Of a stretch of 7,732 nt of DNA, positions 1 to 5,332 are shown one piece after another; within the stretch, counting starts at the first letter, position 1; each line of letters starts with the position of its first letter. The stretch spans positions 1-7,732 of the forward strand of contig JAKEHX010000587.1 of assembly GCA_022614795.1 (NCBI GenBank), given 5' to 3'. A program made the position numbers and the translations under genes. A model generated the notes under the pieces. It made no database searches. It was not told the origin of the DNA and was given only the letters and a program-made list of their open reading frames with translations. The DNA is from Planctomycetaceae bacterium (GTDB lineage: Bacteria > Planctomycetota > Planctomycetia > Pirellulales > Pirellulaceae).

Positions 1-1155
1 AAGTACACGCGGGCCGCGAAATTCCTCAAGCAGTGGCGGCAGGAAGGGGTGATGCAGGTCGATCCCGACCCGGCCCTGTACGTCTATCACCAGTCGTTCC
101 AGCACGGCGGCCAGCCGCTCACCCGCCGCGGCTTCATGGGGCGCGTGCTGCTGGAGCGGTTCGGCGAAGGAAAAATCTATCCGCACGAGGAAACGCACTC
201 CGGCCCGAAGGCCGACCGGCTCAATCTGACCAAGGCTTGCCGGGCGAATCTGAGCCAGATTTTCGGCCTTTACCCCGACCCGAATAACGAAGCCCAGGAC
301 CTGCTCGAAGCGGCCGTCGCCGGAAAGACGCCGTTGGAGGCGTCCGACCACCTCGGCGTCATTCATCGCATGTGGCCGGTGACCGACGTGAAGGTGATCG
401 CCGACGTCGCCGCGATCATGGACCAAAAGCCCCTGTTCATCGCCGACGGCCATCACCGCTACGAAACGGCCTGCGACTACCGCGACTGGCTCGCTGAGCA
501 TCGACCCGTGGAAGCCAATCACCCCGCCAACTTCGTGCTCACTCAGTGCGTGAGCATGAACGATCAGGGTTTACTCGTCCTGCCGACGCATCGGCTGCTG
601 CGCGGCGTGCCGCCGATGACCTCCGGGGAGCTGCAAAGCAAGCTGAGCGAGTGCTTCACCGTACAGACGGCTGGCCAGGGACCCGAGCTGGCCGGCTCGC
701 TCTGGAACGACATCGCCGGCGCGGAGCAGCAGTCGCGCCTCGCCCTCTACACGGCCCAGGACAACACCTGGACGCTGGCCACGATTTCGCTCGTCGGCGC
801 CGGCCGCATGGGCCAGCTCGCCGAGAATCAAAGCGGCGATTGGCAAAGCCTCGGCGTCTCGATCCTGCACCGGCTGATCCTCGACACCCTGCTCGGCCTG
901 ACCGATTTGCCCAAGCCGATGTACGTCCACTCGGCGGAAGAGGTGATCGAGAACCTGGTCAAAGGGGACGCCGTCGGCCGCGATGCCACGGGTCAAGAGG
1001 GGAGCGGCGGCCGCTTCGAGATGGCGGCCCTGGTGATGCCCGCTACGGTGGATCACGTCCAGGTGATCAGCGAACACGGCGAGCGGATGCCGGCCAAGAG
1101 CACCTACTTTTACCCCAAGCTCCTCGGCGGCCTGGTGGTGCATCTGCTGGAGTAA
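1..1155 (+). CDS. DUF1015 family protein, 5' end outside window
   Basis: The reading frame is open from base 1, so the N-terminus lies upstream. The GTG/ATG pair at 49-54 is internal, because the residues before it (KYTRAAKFLKQW...) already fit the family. About 384 residues are visible. DUF1015 proteins are, from memory, a little over 400 residues, so roughly 30-50 are missing. The signature stretch FIADGHHRYETA lies at visible residues 145-156 (DGHHR = 149-153), and the family-typical end TYFYPKLLGGLVVHLLE is intact. No signal peptide or membrane segment is seen, so it is probably cytosolic. The biochemical role is not established. The GHHR motif resembles the GxxR phosphate-binding motif of the ParB/sulfiredoxin superfamily, which may hint at nucleotide or phosphate chemistry (inference). 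It ends about 270 bp before parA, with parS sites between. Family assignment is confident, function is not. Confidence 0.88.
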   Translation, partial: KYTRAAKFLKQWRQEGVMQVDPDPALYVYHQSFQHGGQPLTRRGFMGRVLLERFGEGKIYPHEETHSGPKADRLNLTKACRANLSQIFGLYPDPNNEAQDLLEAAVAGKTPLEASDHLGVIHRMWPVTDVKVIADVAAIMDQKPLFIADGHHRYETACDYRDWLAEHRPVEANHPANFVLTQCVSMNDQGLLVLPTHRLLRGVPPMTSGELQSKLSECFTVQTAGQGPELAGSLWNDIAGAEQQSRLALYTAQDNTWTLATISLVGAGRMGQLAENQSGDWQSLGVSILHRLILDTLLGLTDLPKPMYVHSAEEVIENLVKGDAVGRDATGQEGSGGRFEMAALVMPATVDHVQVISEHGERMPAKSTYFYPKLLGGLVVHLLE

Positions 1156-1190
1156 ACTGGCAGAATCGGATTGTCTGATGGAGGATCAAA

Positions 1191-1247
1191 ATGCCAGAGG
1201 TTACTCGCAAGCGCACCGGCGAACTCCTGCGGAAACTAGTTGGCTGA
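1191..1247 (+). pseudogene. 18-codon relic of an Mrr-N/winged-helix-like gene
   Basis: A strong Shine-Dalgarno GGAGGA (1180-1185) sits 5 nt before an ATG that opens MPEVTRKRTGELLRKLVG and stops at TGA 1245-1247. From memory the first 16 residues closely resemble the N-terminus of a planctomycete family with an Mrr-like winged-helix domain (PEVTRKRTGELLRKLFEIL...). Here the frame ends straight after that match and nothing downstream continues it, so I read it as the 5' remnant of a deleted gene. It could instead be a real 18-residue leader peptide, since the ribosome site is good. It lies between the DUF1015 gene and the parS sites. The family link is from memory and needs a search. Confidence 0.4.
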
Positions 1248-1260
1248 ATGTCAACTTGCG

Positions 1261-1276
1261 CGTTTCACGTGAAACG
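1261..1276. promoter_or_regulatory. parS site 1 (ParB nucleation site)
   Basis: CGTTTCACGTGAAACG is a perfect 16-bp palindrome. It matches the Bacillus-type chromosomal parS consensus TGTTTCACGTGAAACA at 14 of 16 positions, differing only in the symmetric outer pair. It lies 166 bp upstream of the parA start and 36 bp (start to start) from a second site. ParB is expected to load here as a CTP-dependent clamp and spread. Its position before parA also allows autoregulation of parAB (inference). Confidence 0.93.
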
Positions 1277-1296
1277 GGCAAGCTATGCCCGAATTG

Positions 1297-1312
1297 CGTT
1301 CCACGTGGAACG
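1297..1312. promoter_or_regulatory. parS site 2 (variant)
   Basis: CGTTCCACGTGGAACG is a second perfect 16-bp palindrome with the same outer pair as site 1 and a symmetric T-to-C/A-to-G change inside each arm. That symmetric covariation argues for selection as a ParB site rather than chance. The 36-bp spacing is not a whole number of helical turns (about 3.4), so the two bound dimers would lie on different faces of the DNA. Confidence 0.9.
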
Positions 1313-1323
1313 TGCCGGCCAAC

Positions 1324-1370
1324 CATTCACCCCTGACCACTCACCACTCACTCGCCCATTCCGCATTCCG
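1324..1370 (+). repeat. Heptanucleotide tandem array A
   Basis: Degenerate 7-bp units run CATTCAC, CCCTGAC, CACTCAC, CACTCAC, then after a 5-nt break CATTCCG, CATTCCG. It fills the space between the parS sites and parA. The period matches four other arrays in this window and resembles the STRR (short tandemly repeated repetitive) heptamers known from cyanobacteria, though the unit differs. No promoter could be picked out in it. Confidence 0.7.
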
Positions 1371-1426
1371 CACTTGCCTCGCCACAACTATCATCCGGGC
1401 CCAGCATCCCCAACCCAGAGGCCGCT

Positions 1427-2173
1427 GTGGTCCGAGTGCTATGCGTCGCCAATCAGAAAGGGGGCGTCGGAAAAACGACGACCGCCATTAACCTGGCTGC
1501 CTGCCTGGCGCGGGCCGGCCAGCGCACGCTCGTCATCGACCTCGATCCGCAGTGCAATGCCACGACCGGCCTCGGCCACAAGCCCGCCGCCCGCCACGCC
1601 CTCGTCCAGCGCCAGCTGCTGCATGAAGCCGTGCTAGCAACCTCGGTCGCCGAATTGCAGCTCCTTCCCGGCAGCCGCAGCTTTCAGGACGTGGACGCGC
1701 TAGCCCGGGCCGACGAGTCGCAGGCCGACCTCTTGCGGCGGCACTTGCTGGGCGAGCTGGCGGGCTACGACTTCGTGCTGATCGACTGCCCGCCCTCGCT
1801 GGGAACGCTCACGCAGACCGCCCTCTCGGCCTCGACCGAGGTGCTGATGCCCATCCAATGTGAGTATTTTGCGATGGAGGGGCTGACGCAGATGATCCAG
1901 GTCATCCGCGGCGTGATGCGCCGATTTCCGGGACGATTGGAATTCGGAGGCATCCTGTTGACGATGTATGATCCAGGGCTGGAGCTGACTCACGAGGTGG
2001 ATGCCGAGGTCCGCGACTTCTTCGGCGGGATCGTCTACCAGACGGTCATCCCGCGCGACGTCGCTGCGGCCGAAGCTCCCAGCCACGGCCGGTGCGTGAT
2101 GGATTACGCACCGCGATCCCGCGCGACGCGCGGCTATATCGAACTGTGCATGGAGGTGCTTGAACGTGAATAG
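1427..2173 (+). CDS. parA: ParA/Soj chromosome-partitioning ATPase
   Basis: Chromosomal (Soj-type) ParA of 248 residues, the usual length for the class lacking an N-terminal helix-turn-helix. It binds ATP, dimerises on nucleoid DNA and moves ParB-parS complexes. The deviant Walker A is KGGVGKTT at 11-18 with the signature Lys11, Walker A' is VIDLDPQ at 36-42, and Walker B is FVLIDCPPS at 116-124. The family block CEYFAMEGLTQ follows, and near the C-terminus come EAPSHG and a YAPRSRATRGY motif. The GTG start is chosen because AGAGG (1417-1421) lies 5 nt upstream and the protein then begins directly with the first beta strand (VRVLCVANQKGG). It overlaps parB by 8 nt, so the two form an operon. 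No residue needed for ATP binding is missing. Confidence 0.95.
   Translation: MVRVLCVANQKGGVGKTTTAINLAACLARAGQRTLVIDLDPQCNATTGLGHKPAARHALVQRQLLHEAVLATSVAELQLLPGSRSFQDVDALARADESQADLLRRHLLGELAGYDFVLIDCPPSLGTLTQTALSASTEVLMPIQCEYFAMEGLTQMIQVIRGVMRRFPGRLEFGGILLTMYDPGLELTHEVDAEVRDFFGGIVYQTVIPRDVAAAEAPSHGRCVMDYAPRSRATRGYIELCMEVLERE
2152..2158 (+). promoter_or_regulatory. parB ribosome binding site inside parA
   Basis: GGAGGTG lies in the last codons of parA. The TTG at 2160 in the parB frame would start 3 nt from the GGAGG core, which is too close. The GTG at 2166 lies 9 nt from the core, which is ideal. This decides the parB start and implies translational coupling to parA. Confidence 0.75.
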
Positions 2174-3155
2174 AGACCGCCGACTCGGCCGCGGCCTGGC
2201 CGCCCTCTTGGGAACGCCCTTGGAAGACGAGCTTCACGCCGAAGCCATTGCTAGCACGCCTGCCGCTCCAGACCTTCGACCTTCGACCTCCGACCTCCCG
2301 GCCGCGGAAGCCGGCGGTGGCGGGCTATTGCAGCTCCCCGTCGATCAAATCGAGGAAAACCCCTTCCAGCCGCGGCGCGATTTCAGCGATGTCGAAATCG
2401 CCTCGCTGGCCGAAAGCCTCAAAGAACACGACATGCTCCAGCCGGTGCTGGTGCGCCGCGTGGGGGGCCGCTTTCAGCTCATCTCCGGCGAGCGACGCCT
2501 GCGAGCCGCCCGGCATGCCGGCTGGACGACGATCCCCGCCCGCGTTCGCGAAGCCGACGATCGGCTCGTGGCGGAATTGGCGATCGTCGAGAACTTGCAG
2601 CGGAAGGACCTGAATCCGATCGAGAAGGCCCTCTCGTTCAAGCGCTATCTCGACGAGCACCGCTGCACGCAGGACGACCTGGCCCGCCGCCTGAAGATCG
2701 ACCGCTCGACGATCGCCAACCTGATGCGCCTCCTGGAGCTGCCCGGCAGCATTCTCGATAGCCTCCGCAAGGGGACGATCACTGCCGGCCACGCCCGGGC
2801 CCTGTTGCCGCTGGGCGACGAACACGAGCAGGTCGGCTTGGCCCGCCGGATCGAAACCGAAGGCCTGAGCGTCCGCGACGTGGAACGTTTCGTCGCGGAG
2901 CAGCTTGGCGAAGACGAGCCGCAGGCCGAGATCTTGCCTGGCCCGGGCAGCAAACAGCAGCGAACCCGTAGCGATCAGGTCGCGTCTTTGGAGCAGGAGT
3001 TCCGGCTGGCGCTGGGCGTGAAGGTCGAGATCAAGGCCAATTCTCGCGGCCGCGGCAAGCTGACGATCCACTTCGCCAACCACGAAGAGTTCGACCGCCT
3101 CCGCGAGCACCTGACCGACGGCTTCGAGAGCTCGGCCCGGCGAAAGACAGCTTAA
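2166..3155 (+). CDS. parB: ParB chromosome-partitioning CTPase clamp
   Basis: ParB of 329 residues that binds the parS sites upstream of parA, loads as a CTP-dependent sliding clamp and stimulates ParA. The N-terminal RRLGRGLAALLG (5-16) is the conserved ParA-contacting peptide. A linker of about 35 residues follows, then the ParB/Srx CTP-binding domain: ENPFQPRR 64-71, GERR 108-111, ENLQRKDLNP 142-151. Next is the parS-reading helix-turn-helix (TQDDLARRLKIDRSTIANL, 168-186) and a C-terminal dimerisation domain ending in a basic tail. The start is GTG 2166 on ribosome-site spacing; TTG 2160 would add two residues. The linker at 36-45 (DLRPSTSDLP) is encoded by a heptanucleotide repeat array, an oddity within an otherwise canonical protein. 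Confidence 0.95.
   Translation: MNRDRRLGRGLAALLGTPLEDELHAEAIASTPAAPDLRPSTSDLPAAEAGGGGLLQLPVDQIEENPFQPRRDFSDVEIASLAESLKEHDMLQPVLVRRVGGRFQLISGERRLRAARHAGWTTIPARVREADDRLVAELAIVENLQRKDLNPIEKALSFKRYLDEHRCTQDDLARRLKIDRSTIANLMRLLELPGSILDSLRKGTITAGHARALLPLGDEHEQVGLARRIETEGLSVRDVERFVAEQLGEDEPQAEILPGPGSKQQRTRSDQVASLEQEFRLALGVKVEIKANSRGRGKLTIHFANHEEFDRLREHLTDGFESSARRKTA
2271..2298 (+). repeat. Heptanucleotide array B inside parB
   Basis: Four contiguous 7-bp units (GACCTTC twice, then GACCTCC twice) lie within the parB reading frame and encode residues 36-45 of the disordered linker. Positions 2278-2294 have an exact reverse complement at 3169-3185, after the parB stop. Since 28 bp is not a multiple of three, adding or losing one unit would shift the frame, so the copy number must be held fixed or change in threes. 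Confidence 0.85.
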
Positions 3156-3159
3156 TGAT

Positions 3160-3191
3160 GGGTCGAACGTCGGAGGTCGAAGGTCAGAAGT
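3160..3191 (-). repeat. Heptanucleotide array C after parB
   Basis: Read on the minus strand the units are GACCTTC, GACCTCC, GACGTTC and a partial GACCC. It is the same family as the array in parB but in the opposite orientation. It starts 5 bp after the parB stop, so in a parB transcript it would lie in the 3' untranslated region and could pair with the coding copy over 17 nt. Confidence 0.75.
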
Positions 3192-3220
3192 CCCCTGTCG
3201 CTGCTCGGCGGCTCCTCTTC

Positions 3221-3248
3221 GACATTTGACTTTCGACTTTCGACATTG
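3221..3248 (+). repeat. Heptanucleotide array D
   Basis: Four contiguous units, GACATTT, GACTTTC, GACTTTC and GACATTG, follow the GAC-plus-four pattern. It lies in the parB-tRNA gap (3156-3319), which holds no gene and no convincing terminator. Confidence 0.8.
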
Positions 3249-3281
3249 AAATTCGCCTGTCGGATGTCGTTGCGGCCGATT

Positions 3282-3316
3282 GACAACGGACGACTGACCA
3301 ATGACAACTGACTAGT
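3282..3316 (+). repeat. Heptanucleotide array E abutting tRNA-Pro
   Basis: Five contiguous units, GACAACG, GACGACT, GACCAAT, GACAACT and GACTAGT, end 3 bp before the first base of the tRNA. The array occupies the place where the tRNA promoter should be. A TTGACA hexamer at 3280-3285 overlaps it, but no good -10 partner is visible. Confidence 0.8.
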
Positions 3317-3319
3317 TGG

Positions 3320-3394
3320 CGGGGTGTAGCTCAGCCTGGCTAGAGCGTCTGGTTTGGGACCAGAAGGCCGCAGGTTCAAATCCTGTCACCCCGA
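3320..3394 (+). tRNA. tRNA-Pro(UGG)
   Basis: A complete cloverleaf is visible. The acceptor stem CGGGGTG (3320-3326) pairs perfectly with CACCCCG (3387-3393), and the discriminator is A 3394. The D stem is GCTC/GAGC (3329-3332 with 3343-3346). The anticodon arm is TCTGG-TTTGGGA-CCAGA with anticodon TGG at 3355-3357. The variable loop is AGGCC, and the T arm is GCAGG-TTCAAAT-CCTGT with one G-T pair. The C1-G72 pair is typical of bacterial tRNA-Pro. The 3' CCA is not encoded (CTT follows), so it must be added by the CCA enzyme. It reads proline CCA codons and, by wobble, others. Confidence 0.95.
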
Positions 3395-3396
3395 CT
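3381..3396 (+). repeat. att-like repeat, left copy (tRNA-Pro 3' end)
   Basis: TCCTGTCACCCCGACT covers the end of the T arm, the acceptor 3' strand and 2 bp beyond. It recurs exactly at 5239-5254. The 3' end of a tRNA gene is the classic target of tyrosine integrases, and the element restores the tRNA on one side. No integrase gene is present between the copies. Confidence 0.7.
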
Positions 3397-3405
3397 TGAT
3401 CAGAC

Positions 3406-3443
3406 AGAAAAGCCAATCGTCTTTTCCGACGGCGGGCTTCTCT
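3406..3443 (+). terminator. Two-part hairpin after tRNA-Pro
   Basis: Outer arms AGAAAAGCC (3406-3414) and GGCTTCTCT (3435-3443) pair at 8 of 9 positions. Inside them CGTC (3418-3421) pairs with GACG (3428-3431). It begins 12 nt after the tRNA and could end its transcript, but there is no proper T run afterwards, so this may be a weak or factor-dependent terminator. Confidence 0.35.
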
Positions 3444-3471
3444 CGTTTGGCGGCAATGCTTTGTGTTCCCG

Positions 3472-3493
3472 TTGGATTTGTCCAAAAATCCAA
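3472..3493. other. 8-bp perfect hairpin
   Basis: TTGGATTT and AAATCCAA form a perfect stem around a 6-nt loop, ending 1 bp before the tRNA-like inverted repeat at 3495. No T run follows. Together the two structures make a continuous folded stretch of about 100 nt within the 333-nt gap between the tRNA and the next gene (3395-3727). Elsewhere in that gap I see only a TAAAAT hexamer at 3671-3676 that could be a -10 box, without a matching -35. Confidence 0.4.
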
Positions 3494-3494
3494 T

Positions 3495-3569
3495 GGAACT
3501 GGCGGGGTGGTTAGCTCCAATCGTTTGACAAAATTGGGGTTGCGGAGTTCAAATTCGGCCGCCAGTTCC
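3495..3569 (+). pseudogene. Degenerate tRNA-Thr-like element
   Basis: GGAACTGGCGG (3495-3505) and CCGCCAGTTCC (3559-3569) form a perfect 11-bp inverted repeat 75 bp end to end, about the size of a tRNA. The internal TAGCTC-AATCG and the 3' block GGTTGCGG...TTCAAAT...CCGCCAG follow the order of a bacterial tRNA-Thr (GCTGGCG...TAGCTC...GGTTGCGGGTTCAAAT...CGCCAGC, from memory). The anticodon arm is collapsed by about 11 nt, 7 nt are inserted after the acceptor strand, and the T stem is mispaired. It cannot be a working tRNA. Possible readings are a decayed tRNA carried on a mobile element, or a structured RNA of other origin. Confidence 0.4.
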
Positions 3570-3727
3570 GCGGCAATCGGTAGATGCCGGGCACCGTCGC
3601 TGCCATGGCGGTAGCGAGACGAACACCCCCGCGAAGTCTGCCCTCACTCGCCGGAACGAGTAGTCTGCCGTAAAATCTTCCTGCGTGCATTCGAGATTCA
3701 AAGAGGTGAAGCGAAAGGATTCGTGCT

Positions 3728-4609
3728 ATGGCAGGCGTGACACCCACGCAAGGGCGATATCTCGCATACATCCACGCCTACACCGAAGGTTTTGGTTTGC
3801 CGCCGGCGGAGTCGGAAATTGCCGAGGCAATTGGCGTTTCGCCCCCGTCGGTGAACCAAATGATGAAGACGCTCGAAAAGAAGGGGCTCATTCGAAGACA
3901 GCCGGGCGTTCCCCGGTCCATCGAAATTCTGGTCGCACGCGACACGCTTCCGCAATGGAAAGGCAAACGCATCACCCGCACGGTCAGGGAGTGGACTCTT
4001 GCCAGTCCAGCAGCCCGCCACCCCGGACAGGCAAGCGACGGCAAGGCTGCCGTCTATCGTTTCAAGATCATCTTGCAAGACACCGATCCGGCGATCTGGC
4101 GGCGGATTGAGACGAAAGACGTAACGCTTGGAAAACTGCACGAGTTGATTCAAACCGCGATGGGTTGGACGAATTCGCATCTGCACCAGTTTGAGATCGC
4201 GGAAGTCCGGTACACCGATTCACGATTCATGACGGGTGGCTTCGATGACTTTGGTGCGATCGACTACAGCGGCATTCGAATCGGCGACGTGGTTTCCAAG
4301 CATGGCTCCAGACTGCGGATGGGCTACGAATACGACTTTGGAGACGGTTGGCAACATGATGTCGTCCTCGAAAAGGTGACGGAGTCCGAACCGGGAGCCA
4401 AATACCCGCGCTGTATCGATGGGGAGCGAGCTTGTCCGCCGGAAGATGTTGGCGGCGTTTACGGTTTTGCCGACTATGTCGAGGCGATCACAAATCCGAA
4501 TCACAGCGAGTACGGCGAACTCCTGGAATGGAACGGTCCGTTTGACCCCGCGCAATTTGACGCGGCAAAAGCCACTCGGCGCATGCAGAAAGGACTGCCA
4601 ACGTGGTGA
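3728..4609 (+). CDS. LexA-type winged helix fused to pRiA4b ORF-3 domain
   Basis: A 293-residue two-domain protein. Residues 4-68 (TPTQGRYLAYIHAYTEGFGLPP...) match the LexA DNA-binding winged helix. They include the IAEAIGVSPPSVNQMMKTLEKKGLIRR recognition region and the R-S-I-E-I end strand. The LexA Ser/Lys autoprotease domain is absent. After a linker, residues 109-293 are a plasmid pRiA4b ORF-3 (IS1096 TnpR-like) domain: YRFKIILQDTDPAIWRRI, HELIQTAMGWTNSHLHQF, YEYDFGDGWQHDVVLEK (200-216), CIDGERACPPEDVGG (229-243). The function of that domain is unknown. The fusion suggests a DNA-binding regulator that is not cleaved. Start ATG has AAGGA (3715-3719) 8 nt upstream. It overlaps the next gene by up to 7 nt. 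Codon use is less GC-rich than in parAB, consistent with transfer. Confidence 0.85.
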   Translation: MAGVTPTQGRYLAYIHAYTEGFGLPPAESEIAEAIGVSPPSVNQMMKTLEKKGLIRRQPGVPRSIEILVARDTLPQWKGKRITRTVREWTLASPAARHPGQASDGKAAVYRFKIILQDTDPAIWRRIETKDVTLGKLHELIQTAMGWTNSHLHQFEIAEVRYTDSRFMTGGFDDFGAIDYSGIRIGDVVSKHGSRLRMGYEYDFGDGWQHDVVLEKVTESEPGAKYPRCIDGERACPPEDVGGVYGFADYVEAITNPNHSEYGELLEWNGPFDPAQFDAAKATRRMQKGLPTW

Positions 4610-5166
4610 AGCAAGGAACGAAGAAACCGCGCAAGCTCGCGAAAAGCGACCGCTTTCCGCTGATCGGAAAGGAGCTGCACAAGCGGACCAAGGCGGAGCT
4701 GGCCGCGATCATCTTGGAGATCGCCAAGGAGCACGACGTTGTCGCGCGGGAATTGGAAGACCGGCTGCCGATCGAAAAGCCGGCGGATCGACTCGTCGCC
4801 GACCTGTCGTCCGCCATCGATCGTGCGACCCGTTTCGATAAACGCTTGGTGAACTGCAATTTCGATGTCGATTGGCAAGCTTATGCCGACGTTCAGAAAG
4901 GGCTCTCACGGCTGGTCGAGATGGGCCATCTTGCGGACGCGAAGCCGCTTGCGCTCAAGCTGATGAAAGACGGCAGCTATCAGGTCGAATTCAGCGACGA
5001 AGGTTTGATGGCCTACGAAATCGGACATTGTCTGGAACCGGTGATTCGTGCCGTCAAGGCCGCTGGAGGTGTCGAGGCTGTCCGGTGGGCGAGGGCCATG
5101 CAAGCCGCCGACCGCGTCGGATTCATTTGTGACAAGGAACTGGCAGCGCTGCGAGGCAGGTCGTGA
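4603..5166 (+). CDS. Hypothetical helical protein coupled to the regulator
   Basis: A 187-residue protein not confidently recognised. It has a basic N-terminus (KQGTKKPRKLAKSDR), then predicted helices (TKAELAAIILEIAKEHDVVARELEDRL) and a stretch (FDVDWQAYADVQKGLSRLVEMGHLADAKPLALKLMKDGSYQ) reminiscent of the alpha-helical repeat in DUF6880 or SWIM-associated proteins. That resemblance is from memory and weak. No signal peptide, membrane segment or obvious catalytic motif is seen. The start is GTG 4603 or the adjacent GTG 4606. AAGGA at 4590-4594 is 8 nt from the first, and the second gives a GTGA overlap with the upstream stop. Either way it is translationally coupled to the LexA-pRiA4b gene and probably works with it. 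The pair lies alone between the two att-like repeats. Confidence 0.75.
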   Translation: MVKQGTKKPRKLAKSDRFPLIGKELHKRTKAELAAIILEIAKEHDVVARELEDRLPIEKPADRLVADLSSAIDRATRFDKRLVNCNFDVDWQAYADVQKGLSRLVEMGHLADAKPLALKLMKDGSYQVEFSDEGLMAYEIGHCLEPVIRAVKAAGGVEAVRWARAMQAADRVGFICDKELAALRGRS

Positions 5167-5238
5167 CTCGCCGCCCCCATCCGCCGCCGCAATCTGGCCT
5201 CCCAGCCCTGGAGTCCGGCGATAAAAGTTCAAGCGCCG

Positions 5239-5254
5239 TCCTGTCACCCCGACT
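5239..5254 (+). repeat. att-like repeat, right copy of tRNA-Pro 3' end
   Basis: An exact 16-bp copy of 3381-3396 in the same orientation. A GTTCAA (5227-5232) precedes it, as the T loop precedes it in the tRNA, with 6 nt rather than 1 nt between, so the similarity extends beyond the exact match. There is no cloverleaf here. It lies 72 bp after the stop of the hypothetical gene, in the 339-bp gap 5167-5505 that otherwise holds the hairpins listed separately and no gene. Confidence 0.7.
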
Positions 5255-5332
5255 GTTTCGCAAACTCCAATCCCGCCGCTGCTTGCGGAAGCGACCGGCG
5301 ACGGGATTTGATCTTTTGAGGGGCAACGGCGT

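Noticed and set aside
571..1143. Long minus-strand open frame opposite the DUF1015 gene
   Set aside because: Composition-driven shadow; the + strand frame shows the family motifs.
1248..1637. + strand open frame running through parS and into parA in another frame
   Set aside because: It reads through the palindromes and the heptamer array and then shadows parA; no ribosome site or recognisable domain.
2878..2887. parS half-site ACGTGGAACG inside parB
   Set aside because: The other arm does not match; it simply encodes DVER, and a half-site is not expected to load ParB.
2325..3110. Long open frame on the minus strand opposite parB (261 codons)
   Set aside because: It mirrors the codon structure of parB in GC-rich DNA, has no family resemblance, and parB is certain.
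3280..3316. CRISPR-like or promoter reading of the short repeats before the tRNA
   Set aside because: Units are 7 bp, contiguous and without spacers, so not CRISPR; TTGACA at 3280 has no -10 partner at proper spacing.
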